64,000 nt of DNA. Source: Streptomyces sp. NBC_01471 (GTDB lineage: Bacteria; Actinomycetota; Actinomycetes; Streptomycetales; Streptomycetaceae). Location: the NCBI RefSeq assembly GCF_041438865.1, contig NZ_CP109450.1, positions 2,149,001 to 2,213,000 of the forward strand, written 5' to 3'. Shown here piece by piece: positions 1 to 8,607 of the stretch (position 1 is its first letter; every line of letters starts with the position of its first letter). The position numbers were made by a program, and so were the translations under genes. Below the pieces are notes generated by a model, which was given only the letters and a program-made list of their open reading frames with translations, was not told the DNA's origin and searched no databases.

Positions 1-1025
1 CTGGAGCGTGCGGTCCCGCCGCCGGTGCCCAGCGGCCCCGGATCGGCGGTGATCAGGTGGGTGTCGGTCCCTCCGGTGGTGATCGCGAAGCCCTCGGCGG
101 CCAGCCCGGCGGCGAGTACCCGGGCGTTCTCCACCACCTGGTGCGCGTACGCGGCGAACGCCGGAGTCGCGGCCTCGCCGAAGGCGACCGCCTTGGCGGC
201 GATCGTGTGCATCTGGGCGCCGCCCTGGGTGAAGGGGAAGACGGCCCGGTCGATACGGTCTGCGAGCCCGGCCCCGCAGAGGATCAGCCCGCCGCGCGGG
301 CCGCGCAGCACCTTGTGGGTGGTGGCGCAGACCACATCCGCGTACGGGACGGGGCTGGGCGCCGCTCCCCCGGCGATCAGGCCCATCGGATGGGCGGCGT
401 CCGCGATGAGGTAGGCGCCCGCCTCGTCGGCGATCTCCCGGAAGGCCGCGTAGTCCGGATGGCGGGGGTACGAGATGGAGCCGCAGACGATCGCCCGGGG
501 CCGGTGCTGCCGGGCCAGGGCCCGCACCTGGTCGTGATCGATGAGCCCGCTCTCCGCGTCCACGCCGTACCCGACGAAGTCGAACCAGCGGCCGGAGAAG
601 TTGGCGGGCGAACCGTGGGTGAGGTGGCCGCCGTGCGGAAGCCCCATGGCCAGCACGGTGTCACCGGGGCGCAGAAGGGCCGCGTACGCCGCCAGGACGG
701 CCGATGAGCCCGAGTGCGGCTGGACGTTCGCGTGCTCGGCTCCGAAGAGCGCTGCGGCCCGCTCACAGGCGATCCGCTCGGCGAGATCGGCCAGCTCACA
801 GCCACCGTGGTGGCGGGCACCCGGATATCCCTCGGCGTACTTGTTGGCGAGCGAGGAACCGAGCGCGGCCAGCACGGCGGGCGAGGTGAAGTTCTCGGCG
901 GCGATCAGCTGGAGCGAGGTGGCCTGACGCTCGTCCTCGCCGAGGAGCACATCGGCCATCTCGGGGTCCTGCTTGCGCAGCGCGTCGAAGCCGGCGGGGT
1001 GGGGGGCGGTGGTGGTGACCGGCAT
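1..1025 (-). CDS. glyA: Serine hydroxymethyltransferase, 3' end cut by window edge
   Basis: PLP enzyme that interconverts serine and glycine and charges tetrahydrofolate with one-carbon units in the cytoplasm. About 341 codons are visible; the C-terminal part lies outside the window. The PLP-lysine motif TTHKVLRGPRGG is present with the Schiff-base lysine at about residue 238, close to Lys229 of E. coli GlyA, and the N-terminal EGYPG and HSGSSAV segments are typical. The ATG at 1025 has a GAGGAG ribosome site six bases upstream. It is the last gene of the leftward cluster; a hairpin at 1093-1115 separates it from the phosphatase-like gene, so it may have its own promoter in the 118-base gap. 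Nothing is unusual in the visible part. Confidence 0.95.
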   Translation of the reverse strand, partial: MPVTTTAPHPAGFDALRKQDPEMADVLLGEDERQATSLQLIAAENFTSPAVLAALGSSLANKYAEGYPGARHHGGCELADLAERIACERAAALFGAEHANVQPHSGSSAVLAAYAALLRPGDTVLAMGLPHGGHLTHGSPANFSGRWFDFVGYGVDAESGLIDHDQVRALARQHRPRAIVCGSISYPRHPDYAAFREIADEAGAYLIADAAHPMGLIAGGAAPSPVPYADVVCATTHKVLRGPRGGLILCGAGLADRIDRAVFPFTQGGAQMHTIAAKAVAFGEAATPAFAAYAHQVVENARVLAAGLAAEGFAITTGGTDTHLITADPGPLGTGGGTARS

Positions 1026-1092
1026 CGTGGGCTCCTCGGCGTCCCGTCCAATGTAGGACGGGCCGCGCGGGGGCGCCTGCCGGTGGTGTGCC

Positions 1093-1115
1093 GTGCGGCG
1101 ACGGCTCCGCCGCAC
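1093..1115 (-). terminator. Hairpin downstream of the phosphatase-like gene
   Basis: A perfect 8-base inverted repeat (GTGCGGCG / CGCCGCAC) with a 7-base loop lies 28 bases past the stop of the upstream gene and before glyA. There is no clear U-tract, as is common in Streptomyces terminators. Confidence 0.5.
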
Positions 1116-1143
1116 CGCGGGCCCGGGCGGGCCGGGGCGGCGC

Positions 1144-1791
1144 TCAGTGCGGCGCCGTGACCCCCGTGAGCGCCGTGACCACCGGGTCCAGCGCCTGGTT
1201 GATCTCGTCACCGACCGACCGGAAGAAGGTGATCGGCGCCCCGTACGGGTCGTTCACCTCGTCCGCCTCGACGGTCGGCGCCAGCAGCCAGCCCCGGAGC
1301 GCGGCAGCGGCCCGGACCAGCGCCCGCGCCCGCTCCACCACACCCTCGTCGAGCGGATCCGGCAGCGTCGCCGGGTCTATGGCCCGTACCAGCCGGGTGA
1401 ACTCCTTCAGCGTGAAGGTCCGCAGCCCCGCCGAGTGCCCCATCGAGATGACCTGCGCCCGGTGGTCGCGGGTCGCGGTGAGGACAAGATCGGCGCGGAT
1501 CACGTGGTCGTCCAGCAGTTCGCGGCCGAGGAAGCCCCCGGCGTCCGCGCCGTAGTCCGCGAGCACGGTCGCCGCGTTGGCCTCCATCGGGGCGCCCTCG
1601 TGGCCCCAGGTGCCCGCGGACTCCACGATCAGGCCGTCGGCGAGCCCGGTGCCGAGCCGGTCCGACAGGGCATGGCGGGTCAGCCGCTCGGTGATCGGCG
1701 AGCGGCAGACGTTGCCGGTGCTGACGTGGAGGATCCTGAACGTGCCGCCGGAGGCGGACGCGCCTATGCCACGCCCCTCAGGGGCTGTCAA
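1144..1791 (-). CDS. Low-molecular-weight protein-tyrosine-phosphatase-like protein with Ser in place of catalytic Cys
   Basis: A 215-residue protein of the LMW-PTP/arsenate-reductase fold. The P-loop reads HVSTGNVCRSP at residues 22-32. In active family members the signature is C-x5-R; here position 24, where the nucleophilic Cys should be, is Ser (codon AGC at 1720-1722), while Cys29, Arg30 and Ser31 are kept. The acid-loop DP pair survives near the C-terminus (NDPYGAP), so the fold is intact although classical phosphatase chemistry should be lost. The start is TTG at 1791, overlapping the tsaC stop as TTGA, which implies translational coupling; no other plausible start precedes the P-loop. 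Its place in the prfA-prmC-tsaC operon is conserved as I recall it in Streptomyces. Function unknown: it may be a phosphotyrosine-binding or regulatory pseudo-enzyme, or may use Cys29. Confidence 0.85.
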   Translation of the reverse strand: MTAPEGRGIGASASGGTFRILHVSTGNVCRSPITERLTRHALSDRLGTGLADGLIVESAGTWGHEGAPMEANAATVLADYGADAGGFLGRELLDDHVIRADLVLTATRDHRAQVISMGHSAGLRTFTLKEFTRLVRAIDPATLPDPLDEGVVERARALVRAAAALRGWLLAPTVEADEVNDPYGAPITFFRSVGDEINQALDPVVTALTGVTAPH

Positions 1792-2435
1792 TTGGCCACC
1801 TCAAGGTCGGGTACCACCTTGCGCAGTTCCTCGGCGGAGAGCGCGCCCGCACGGAGCAGGACGGGGACCTCGCCGGTGACGTCGACGATCGACGACGGCA
1901 CGATGCCGGGGGTGGGGCCGCCGTCCAGGTAGACGGAGACGGAGTCGCCGAGCATCTCCTGCGCCGCGTCGCAGTCCTCCGGCGACGGGTGACCGGTCAG
2001 GTTGGCGCTGGAGACGGCCATCGGGCCGACCTCCGTGAGCAGCTCGATGGCGACCGGGTGCAGCGGCATCCGTACGGCGACGGTCCCGCGGGTGTCCCCG
2101 AGGTCCCACTGGAGTGACGGCTGGTGCTTGGCGACGAGCGTCAGGGCGCCCGGCCAGAACGCGTCGACCAGCTCCCAGGCCTGCTCCGAGAAGTCCGTGA
2201 CCAGGCCGTGCAGGGTGTTCGGGGAGCCGATGAGGACGGGCGTGGGCATGTTGCGGCCGCGCCCCTTGGCGTCCAGCAGATCGGCGACGCCCTCGGAGCT
2301 GAAGGCGTCGGCGCCGATGCCGTACACGGTGTCCGTCGGAAGTACGACGAGTTCGCCCCGGCGGACGGCGGACGCGGCTTCACGCAGACCGGTGGTGCGG
2401 TCGGTCGCATCGTTGGTGTCGTATCGCCGTGCCAT
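1788..2435 (-). CDS. L-threonylcarbamoyladenylate synthase (TsaC/Sua5/YwlC family)
   Basis: Makes threonylcarbamoyl-AMP from threonine, bicarbonate and ATP, the first step of the t6A37 modification of ANN-decoding tRNAs. The 215 residues carry the family core: LPTDTVYGIG near residues 32-41, the KGRGRNMP lysine/arginine motif at about 57-64, and AVSSANLTGHP with the conserved SxxNxxG pattern in the second half. It is a short YrdC-type protein without the C-terminal Sua5 extension. The ATG at 2435 follows prmC after a 68-base gap and the stop overlaps the start of the phosphatase-like gene, so the three probably share a transcript. It could be named tsaC, ywlC or sua5; the function is not in doubt. 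Confidence 0.95.
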   Translation of the reverse strand: MARRYDTNDATDRTTGLREAASAVRRGELVVLPTDTVYGIGADAFSSEGVADLLDAKGRGRNMPTPVLIGSPNTLHGLVTDFSEQAWELVDAFWPGALTLVAKHQPSLQWDLGDTRGTVAVRMPLHPVAIELLTEVGPMAVSSANLTGHPSPEDCDAAQEMLGDSVSVYLDGGPTPGIVPSSIVDVTGEVPVLLRAGALSAEELRKVVPDLEVAN

Positions 2436-2503
2436 TTAGCGAGCCTCCCTGAGCAAAACCTGCAGAGCCTGAGAAATCTGGTGCGGAACCGGTCCTGCGA
2501 TCG

Positions 2504-3349
2504 TCACGGCAGGGCCTTGCGGGCCGTGGCGAACCGGGGCCGGTTGTTCAGGTCGGGGTGGTCGGCCGCGTCGGCCCAGCCCCGTTCCTCGGTGAAGATC
2601 CACGGGACCTGGCCGCCCTGGGTGTCGGCGTGCTCGATGACGACGACGCCGCCCGGCACGAGAAGACGGTGGGCGGTGCGCTCGATGCCGCGGATCGTGT
2701 CGAGGCCGTCCTCGCCGGAGAAGAGAGCCATCTCCGGGTCGTGGTCACGGGCCTCGGGGGCGACGTACTCCCACTCGGTGAGCGGGATGTACGGCGGGTT
2801 GGAGATGACCAGATCGACCTGGCCGTCGAGTTCGGGCAGGGCGCTCAGGGCGTCGCCCTGGTGGACGGTGACCCTGGACCCCTCGGCGTTCTTCCGGGTC
2901 CAGCGCAGCGCGTCGTCGGACAGCTCCACGGCGTGCACACGGGAGCGCGGCACCTCCTGGGCCATGGCCAGCGCGATGGCGCCGGAGCCCGTGCAGAGGT
3001 CGACGATCAGCGGTTCGACGACGTCCATGGCCCGTACGGCGTCTATGGCCCAGCCGACGACCGACTCGGTCTCCGGGCGGGGCACGAAGACCCCGGGGCC
3101 GACCTGGAGTTCCAGATAGCGGAAGAAGGCACGCCCGGTGATGTGCTGGAGCGGCTCACGGGCCTCCCGGCGGGCGATGGTCTCCCAGTAGCGGGCGTCG
3201 AAGTCCGCGTCCTTGACGTTGTGGAGCTCGCCCCGCTTGACGCCGTGCACAAAGGCGGCGAGCTCCTCCGCGTCGAAGCGCGGGGAGGGCACGCCGGCGT
3301 CGGCCAGCCGCTGGGTGGCCTGGGCCACCTCGGCAAGCAGCAGGTTCAT
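2504..3349 (-). CDS. prmC: Peptide chain release factor N5-glutamine methyltransferase
   Basis: SAM-dependent enzyme that methylates the Gln of the GGQ motif in release factors, here presumably the prfA product encoded just upstream. The 281 residues show the helical N-terminal domain (LADAGVPSPRFDAEELA), the SAM-binding motif DLCTGSGAIALA and the catalytic substrate motif SNPPYIP, the hallmark of the HemK/PrmC family. I chose the ATG at 3349, 26 bases after the prfA stop, because it gives the standard start MNLLLAEVAQ. The frame remains open far upstream but only by overlapping prfA. It is co-transcribed with prfA and tsaC. Confidence 0.96.
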   Translation of the reverse strand: MNLLLAEVAQATQRLADAGVPSPRFDAEELAAFVHGVKRGELHNVKDADFDARYWETIARREAREPLQHITGRAFFRYLELQVGPGVFVPRPETESVVGWAIDAVRAMDVVEPLIVDLCTGSGAIALAMAQEVPRSRVHAVELSDDALRWTRKNAEGSRVTVHQGDALSALPELDGQVDLVISNPPYIPLTEWEYVAPEARDHDPEMALFSGEDGLDTIRGIERTAHRLLVPGGVVVIEHADTQGGQVPWIFTEERGWADAADHPDLNNRPRFATARKALP

Positions 3350-3375
3350 GCGGTTCTCCAGTACGGGCCGGGCTA

Positions 3376-4455
3376 CTACTGGGCGGCGGCGAGCTTGGCC
3401 GCGGAGTCCGCGTCCACACACGCCTGGATCACTGCGTCCAGGTCGCCGTCGAGCACCTGGTCCAAGTTGTACGCCTTGAACCCGACGCGGTGGTCGGAGA
3501 TCCGGTTTTCGGGAAAGTTGTACGTCCGGATCTTCTCGGACCTGTCGACGGTACGCACCTGGCTGCGGCGCACGTCGGACGCTTCCTGCTCGGCGGCCTC
3601 CTGGGCGGCGGCGAGGAGCCGGGAGCGCAGGATGCGCATGGCCTGCTCCTTGTTCTGGAGCTGGCTCTTCTCGTTCTGGCAGGAGGCGACGACACCGGTC
3701 GGCAGGTGGGTGATGCGTACGGCGGAGTCGGTGGTGTTGACCGACTGCCCGCCGGGGCCGGACGAGCGGTAGACATCGATCCGGAGGTCGTTGGAGTGGA
3801 TCTCGACATCGACCTCCTCGGCCTCGGGCGTGACGAGCACACCGGCGGCCGAGGTGTGGATACGGCCCTGGGACTCGGTGGAGGGCACCCGCTGCACACG
3901 GTGCACGCCGCCCTCGTACTTCAGCCGCGCCCAGACGCCCTGGCCGGGCTCGGTCGCGCCGTTGCCGCCCTTGGTCTTCACCGCGACCTGGACGTCCTTG
4001 TAGCCGCCCAGCTCGGACTCGGTGGCGTCGATGATCTCGGTCTTCCACCCGACGCGCTCGGCGTACCGCAGATACATCCGCAGCAGGTCGCCCGCGAACA
4101 GCGCGGACTCGTCACCGCCCGCGCCCGCCTTGACCTCGAGGAGCACGTCCTTGTCGTCGCTGGGGTCGCGCGGCACCAGGAGCAGCCGGAGCTTCTCGGT
4201 CAGCGCTTCGAGCTGCTTGTCGAGGGCCTTGACCTCGGCTGCGAACTCCGGCTCTTCGTAGGAGAGTTCACGCGCCGTCTCGATGTCCTCCCCGGTCTGC
4301 TTCCAGGAACGGTACGTGGAGACGATCGGGGTCAGCTCGGCGTAGCGCTTGTTGAGCCTGCGCGCGTTGGCCTGGTCGGCGTGGACCGAAGGGTCCGCGA
4401 GCTGTTCCTCAAGACCGGCGTGCTCGCCGATCAGTTCCTCGACCGCCTCGAACAT
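3376..4455 (-). CDS. prfA: Peptide chain release factor 1
   Basis: Class I release factor that recognises UAA and UAG in the ribosomal A site and triggers peptidyl-tRNA hydrolysis. The 359 residues contain the anticodon-like tripeptide PST at 191-193 (the RF1 PxT motif, not the RF2 SPF) and the catalytic GGQ at 235-237 within [11 protein letters not shown]. The coiled N-terminal domain and the C-terminal helix are complete. The ATG at 4455 gives the usual start MFEAVEEL with an AGGAA ribosome site; the longer open frame upstream runs into rpmE and is not credible. It is first in the prfA-prmC-tsaC-ptp run and is separated from rpmE by a strong terminator, although read-through from the rpmE promoter is possible. 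Confidence 0.97.
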   Translation of the reverse strand: MFEAVEELIGEHAGLEEQLADPSVHADQANARRLNKRYAELTPIVSTYRSWKQTGEDIETARELSYEEPEFAAEVKALDKQLEALTEKLRLLLVPRDPSDDKDVLLEVKAGAGGDESALFAGDLLRMYLRYAERVGWKTEIIDATESELGGYKDVQVAVKTKGGNGATEPGQGVWARLKYEGGVHRVQRVPSTESQGRIHTSAAGVLVTPEAEEVDVEIHSNDLRIDVYRSSGPGGQSVNTTDSAVRITHLPTGVVASCQNEKSQLQNKEQAMRILRSRLLAAAQEAAEQEASDVRRSQVRTVDRSEKIRTYNFPENRISDHRVGFKAYNLDQVLDGDLDAVIQACVDADSAAKLAAAQ

Positions 4456-4503
4456 CGGGGGGTTCCTGCTTTCGTACGTCAAGAAGGGAGCTTCCGGGAC
4501 GGC

Positions 4504-4552
4504 AAAAGCGCCGGTCCGGGCGCTCCGGTGAGGAGCGTCCGGGGACCGGCGC
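4504..4552 (-). terminator. Rho-independent terminator after rpmE
   Basis: Positions 4508-4552 form a long, nearly perfect stem (arms starting GCGCCGGTCC and ending GGACCGGCGC, 3-4 base loop). On the minus strand it is followed directly by TTTT at 4507-4504. It begins 10 bases after the rpmE stop and is the best intrinsic terminator in the left part of the window. Confidence 0.85.
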
Positions 4553-4561
4553 AGTAGCTCG

Positions 4562-4789
4562 CTACTTGGCGGCGGAGTCCGCGGCCTTCTTGCCGAAGCG
4601 GGCCTCGAAGCGGGCCACGCGGCCACCGGTGTCGAGGATCTTCTGCTTGCCCGTGTAGAACGGGTGGCACTCGGAGCAGACCTCGGCACGGATGCTGCCT
4701 TCGGCGAGGGTGCTGTAAGTGGTGAACGAAGCACCGCAGGTGCAGCTGACCTGGGTCTCGTGGTACTCGGGGTGGATGTCGCGCTTCAA
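4562..4789 (-). CDS. rpmE: 50S ribosomal protein L31, zinc-binding (C+) type
   Basis: 75-residue ribosomal protein of the large subunit, involved in the subunit bridge. Four cysteines at 16, 18, 38 and 41 (SCTCG ... CSECHPF) mark the zinc-containing form; zinc-free paralogues (rpmE2 type) lack them. I chose TTG at 4789 because the protein then begins with the usual M-KRDIHPEY and a GGAG ribosome site lies seven bases upstream; the longer open frame has no family similarity. Sigma-R control of rpmE is established in S. coelicolor, and a matching promoter is seen at 4911-4936, linking zinc-thiolate L31 synthesis to disulfide stress. Confidence 0.96.
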   Translation of the reverse strand: MKRDIHPEYHETQVSCTCGASFTTYSTLAEGSIRAEVCSECHPFYTGKQKILDTGGRVARFEARFGKKAADSAAK

Positions 4790-4910
4790 GGTGACTCCTA
4801 GTTTCGGGAGGGCGCCGGGTCGTGCGGGCGGAATTGTCAGCACGTGAACCGGGGCCAGCGGACCAGTCTGCCAGGAGTGGCCCGCCCGTCAAAATTTCGG
4901 ACAGTGGGGG

Positions 4911-4936
4911 AACCGGGGGCGGACCGGATCTATTCC
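4911..4936 (-). promoter_or_regulatory. Sigma-R promoter of rpmE
   Basis: On the minus strand the sequence is GGAAT (4936-4932), 18 bases, GTT (4913-4911), an exact match to the sigma-R consensus GGAAT-N18/19-GTT of Streptomyces. It would start transcription near 4903, giving a leader of about 115 bases before the TTG of rpmE. The sequence match is seen directly; regulation of rpmE by sigma-R is known from S. coelicolor. Confidence 0.85.
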
Positions 4937-4970
4937 GCCCGCCGCCGCGGGACCCGGCTCCGCCGGCCGC

Positions 4971-6074
4971 TCACGAACTCGTCACGACCTTGCCGGCCGA
5001 ACCCTTGTCGCCCGCGGAACCCTTGGTGGCGGAGGCCGGAATCGGCTTGTCCTGCTTCAGCGCCGCCCATACCTGACGGGACTTGGCCTCCAGCGGGATG
5101 ACGCGGTTGAGGTCCGACGGGTCGTACTCGACCGGCATCGTCACCATCTTCGTGGAGCCCGCGCCGATGCCCTTGAGGCCGTCGGCGAAGGACGCGAGGC
5201 TCTTCACCGAGTTGATGTCGGAGTCGGTGGTGACCGTCTTCGTGGCGGTGTCGGCGAGGCTGTAGAGCTTCTTGGGGCTGGTGAAGACCCCGACGTGCTT
5301 GACCTGGTTGATGAGCGCCTTGATGAAGGCCTGCTGGAGCTGTATTCGCCCGAGGTCGCTGCCGTCGCCGACGCCGTGCCTGGTCCGTACGAGACCGAGC
5401 GCGTCCTGCCCGTTGAGGGTGTGGGAACCGGCCTTCAGGTGCAGGTGGCTCTTGTCGTCGTTGATGGCCTTGCTGGTGGTGACCGGTACGCCGCCCAGGT
5501 CGTCGATGAGCTTCTGGAAGCCGGCGAAGTCGACCTCCAGATAGTGGTCCATCCGGATCCCGGACATCTGCTCCACGGTCTTCACCGCGCAGGCCGGGCC
5601 GCCGCTCTCGTACGCCGTGTTGAACATGGCGTGCTGGGCTCCCGGGGCGTTCGCACCCGAGGAGGTGGTGCAGTCGGGGCGGTTGATCAGGGTGTCGCGC
5701 GGTATCGAGACCACGCTGGCCTTCTTGTGGCCCTTGTACACGTGGACGACCATCGCGGTGTCCGAGCGGGCTCCGCCCTCGTCCTTGCCGTACTTGGAGT
5801 TGGCGCCGGCCCGTGAGTCGGAGCCGAGCACCAGGATGTCCATGGAGCCGTTGTCGACGTTGTGCGGGCGGTCGGCGCCGAGCTGGGCGTTGATGTCCAC
5901 GCTCTTGAGGTTGCCGTCGAGCTTGAAGTAGAGGAAGCCGAGACCGCCACCGCCGAGCACGACCACTCCGGCCGCCACCCATGCGGTGATCACCAGCGCC
6001 TTCCGGTGCGACGTGGCCTCCTTGCGGCGTTTGCCGCTGCCCCGTATTCGGCTGCCCTTCTGCGGCTCGCCCAT
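4971..6074 (-). CDS. LytR-CpsA-Psr (LCP) family cell-envelope glycopolymer ligase
   Basis: 367-residue membrane-anchored protein. LCP enzymes transfer undecaprenyl-linked glycopolymers (teichoic acid or capsule type) to peptidoglycan on the outer face of the membrane. A basic N-terminal tail (KRRKEATSHRK) leads into one transmembrane helix at about residues 25-50, followed by an extracellular LCP domain. Visible family motifs are LGSDSR at 83-88, the RSDTAMVVH segment, the SIPRDT motif that binds the pyrophosphate, and LVRTRHGVGDGSDLGR. The C-terminal tail is Gly/Ser/Lys-rich. The ATG at 6074 has a GGAGGGG ribosome site; upstream extensions of the frame lack family similarity. It lies between rho and rpmE, as I recall for Streptomyces. 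Confidence 0.92.
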   Translation of the reverse strand: MGEPQKGSRIRGSGKRRKEATSHRKALVITAWVAAGVVVLGGGGLGFLYFKLDGNLKSVDINAQLGADRPHNVDNGSMDILVLGSDSRAGANSKYGKDEGGARSDTAMVVHVYKGHKKASVVSIPRDTLINRPDCTTSSGANAPGAQHAMFNTAYESGGPACAVKTVEQMSGIRMDHYLEVDFAGFQKLIDDLGGVPVTTSKAINDDKSHLHLKAGSHTLNGQDALGLVRTRHGVGDGSDLGRIQLQQAFIKALINQVKHVGVFTSPKKLYSLADTATKTVTTDSDINSVKSLASFADGLKGIGAGSTKMVTMPVEYDPSDLNRVIPLEAKSRQVWAALKQDKPIPASATKGSAGDKGSAGKVVTSS

Positions 6075-6420
6075 GTCCCCTCCAGCTTTCTCGGTGGTCC
6101 CGCTACCCCCTGCCCCGAAGTTCAGGCGCGGTCCGTCGTCCCTTGTGAGACGACGTATCTCGCAGAAGCGTTGCACAACGCGCTGTGACCCCGGAGCGGC
6201 CCCGGCGTCACGGACGGTAGCCGGGTGCATTCCGTAAAAGCGGCCCTCACCTGGGGTTTTCTCCCCCGTGCGGCGGGCCGTCGTGAGCCGGCGCGGGGCC
6301 TGTGCTGTGGCGAAGATCTCTGCGCGCCAGGAGGCGCCCCGGCGGGCGGGTGAGCGGCACGTGAGCGGTGTGTGGAGACAGTGCGTGAAGATGTCGCGGG
6401 CGGGCGGCCCGCGGCACACG
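6075..6420. other. Non-coding gap between rho and the LCP gene
   Basis: No credible gene is present. It must contain the LCP promoter. The only structure I noticed is a short palindrome, GCGTTG-CA-CAACGC at 6168-6181, about 95 bases upstream of the LCP start, which could be an operator. The rho terminator closes the gap at 6421-6460. Confidence 0.4.
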
Positions 6421-6460
6421 ACTGGCCCGCCGCGTCACTTCCGTGACGGGGCGGGCCAGT
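6421..6460 (-). terminator. Hairpin terminator after rho
   Basis: Inverted repeat with 18-base arms (6421-6438 and 6443-6460, 17 of 18 paired) and loop TTCC, 20 bases past the rho stop. No U-run follows on the minus strand. Confidence 0.7.
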
Positions 6461-6480
6461 TGACGTTCCGTGACGGAAGG

Positions 6481-8607
6481 TCAGTCGTTGCCGTTGCCGG
6501 ACGCAGGTGTCGTCTTGGCGATCTGCATCAGGAACTCGGCGTTCGACTTGGTCTTCTTCATCTTGTCCAGGAGCAGCTCGATCGCCTGCTGCGAGTCGAG
6601 CGCGTGGAGCACCCGGCGCAGCTTCCAGACGATGGCGAGCTCCTCCGCGTTGAGGAGGATCTCTTCCTTACGGGTACCGGACGGGTCGACGTCCACCGCG
6701 GGGAAGATGCGCTTGTCGGCGAGCTTCCGGTCGAGCTTGAGCTCCATGTTGCCGGTGCCCTTAAACTCCTCGAAGATCACCTCGTCCATGCGCGAGCCGG
6801 TCTCCACCAGCGCGGTGGCGAGGATGGTCAGCGAGCCGCCGTCCTCGATGTTCCGCGCGGCACCGAAGAAGCGCTTCGGCGGGTAGAGGGCGGTCGAGTC
6901 GACACCACCGGAGAGGATGCGCCCGGAGGCCGGGGCCGCCAGGTTGTACGCACGGCCGAGCCGGGTGATCGAGTCGAGCAGCACGACCACGTCGTGTCCC
7001 AGCTCGACGAGACGCTTGGCACGCTCGATGGCCAGCTCGGCGACCGTGGTGTGGTCCTCGGCGGGGCGGTCGAAGGTCGAGGAGATGACCTCGCCCTTCA
7101 CCGACCGCTGCATGTCGGTGACCTCTTCGGGACGCTCGTCGACCAGGACGACCATCAGGTGGCACTCGGGGTTGTTGACCGTGATCGCGTTGGCGATGGC
7201 CTGCATGATCATGGTCTTGCCGGTCTTCGGCGGGGCCACGATCAGACCGCGCTGGCCCTTGCCGATCGGAGCGACCAGGTCGATGATCCGGGTCGTCAGC
7301 ACACCCGGGTCGGTCTCCAGACGGAGCCGGTCCTGCGGGTACAGCGGGGTCAGCTTCTGGAACTCCGGGCGGCCGCGGCCGGATTCGGCCGCCATGCCGT
7401 TCGCCGAGTCCAGCCGGACGAGCGCGTTGAACTTCTCTCGGCGCTCGCCGTCCTTGGGCTGGCGGACGGCTCCGGTGACGTGGTCACCCTTGCGCAGGCC
7501 GTTCTTACGGACCTGGGCGAGCGAGACGTACACGTCGTTGGGGCCCGGCAGGTAGCCGGAGGTCCGGATGAACGCGTAGTTGTCGAGGATGTCCAGGATG
7601 CCCGCGACGGGGATCAGGACGTCGTCGTCGGCGACCTGCGGAGCGTCACCGAACTCCTGGCGGTCACCGCGGCGGCCACGGCGGTCGCGGTAGCGGCCAC
7701 GGCGGCCGCGGCGGCCTCCGTCGAAGTCGTCGTCGTTCTCGTCGGCGCGGGGGCCGTTGTTCTGGTTGCCCTGGCGCTGACCGCGGCCCTGCTGGTCGTC
7801 GCCCTTGCCGCCGCGGTCACGGCGGTCACGGCCGCCGCGCTCGCCGCGGTCCTGACGGTCGCCGCGCTCCTGACGGTCGCCACGCTCCTGGCGGTCACCG
7901 CGCTCCTGACGGTCCGGGCGGTCACCGCGCTCACGGCGGTCACCGCGCTGGCCGCGGTCCTGGCGGTCGCCACGACGGCCTTCGGCGGTGTCGGTGGCGG
8001 CCTCCGCCCTGGCCTCCTTGCCGTCCTTGTCCTTGGCGTCCTTGGCATCGGCCGGCGCCTCGGTCTTCACGCCGGTGGCAACGGACTGCGTCTCGGCCTT
8101 GGCCTCGGCCTTGACGGCCTTGGTCTCGGCGGCGGACGACGAGGAAGCCGCGGGCTCGGGGCTGCCGGCCTGCGCGGTGGCGCGGCGACGGCGCCGCTCA
8201 CCGGCGGGCTGGTCGTCGCTGGCGGGCTGACCGGGAATGTCGATCTGCTGCTGGGCCGCGGACTTCTCGGCCGCCGCGGACTCGTCACCCGTACGGGACT
8301 TGGAGGTGGCACGGCGCTTCGGCTTGGTCGCGGCCGCGTCGGAGGCGTCGGCCTTGGCGCTCTTCGGCGCGGACGAACCGGCCTGCGCCTCCTTGATGAC
8401 CTCGATCAGCTGGCTCTTGCGCATCCGCGCAGTGCCCTTGATGCCGAGGCCGGACGCGACCTGCTGCAGCTCGGCCAGGACCATGCCGTCGAGGCCGGTG
8501 CCGGAGCGGCGGCGCCGTGCGGTGCTGCCGGTGGCAGCACCGGCGGCGGACGCGGCCTCGACAGAGTTGTCGGCAGTCACGCCCATCAGATCGGTGGTGT
8601 CGCTCAC
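6481..8607 (-). CDS. rho: Transcription termination factor Rho with large arginine-rich insert
   Basis: RNA-dependent ATPase/translocase that ends transcription of untranslated RNA. From the GTG at 8607 it is 708 residues, against about 420 for E. coli Rho. Order: Rho N-terminal helical domain (residues about 38-75, including [13 protein letters not shown]), a disordered insert of about 250 residues rich in Ala and then Arg, Asp, Gly, Gln and Glu with RGDRQ-type repeats, the cold-shock-like RNA-binding domain (about 325-395), and the hexameric ATPase with Walker A (PPKTGKT near 460) and [12 protein letters not shown]. Such inserts are known in actinobacterial Rho and add RNA affinity. GTG is preferred because the product then begins [10 protein letters not shown] and GGAAGGA lies upstream; a longer frame to 8751 lacks support. 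A hairpin follows the stop. Confidence 0.96.
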   Translation of the reverse strand: MSDTTDLMGVTADNSVEAASAAGAATGSTARRRRSGTGLDGMVLAELQQVASGLGIKGTARMRKSQLIEVIKEAQAGSSAPKSAKADASDAAATKPKRRATSKSRTGDESAAAEKSAAQQQIDIPGQPASDDQPAGERRRRRATAQAGSPEPAASSSSAAETKAVKAEAKAETQSVATGVKTEAPADAKDAKDKDGKEARAEAATDTAEGRRGDRQDRGQRGDRRERGDRPDRQERGDRQERGDRQERGDRQDRGERGGRDRRDRGGKGDDQQGRGQRQGNQNNGPRADENDDDFDGGRRGRRGRYRDRRGRRGDRQEFGDAPQVADDDVLIPVAGILDILDNYAFIRTSGYLPGPNDVYVSLAQVRKNGLRKGDHVTGAVRQPKDGERREKFNALVRLDSANGMAAESGRGRPEFQKLTPLYPQDRLRLETDPGVLTTRIIDLVAPIGKGQRGLIVAPPKTGKTMIMQAIANAITVNNPECHLMVVLVDERPEEVTDMQRSVKGEVISSTFDRPAEDHTTVAELAIERAKRLVELGHDVVVLLDSITRLGRAYNLAAPASGRILSGGVDSTALYPPKRFFGAARNIEDGGSLTILATALVETGSRMDEVIFEEFKGTGNMELKLDRKLADKRIFPAVDVDPSGTRKEEILLNAEELAIVWKLRRVLHALDSQQAIELLLDKMKKTKSNAEFLMQIAKTTPASGNGND
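7830..7990 (-). repeat. In-frame tandem repeats in the Rho insert
   Basis: Degenerate repeats of about 12-18 bases encode successive [14 protein letters not shown] and RGDRRER units inside rho. The frame is kept throughout. Repeat number is likely to vary between strains by slippage. Confidence 0.75.

Noticed and set aside
2504..4048. A 514-residue version of PrmC
   Set aside because: The extra N-terminal part overlaps prfA in another frame and is not protein-like; the ATG at 3349 gives the family start.
3376..4734. A 452-residue version of RF1
   Set aside because: The extension overlaps rpmE; family proteins begin at MFEAVEEL.
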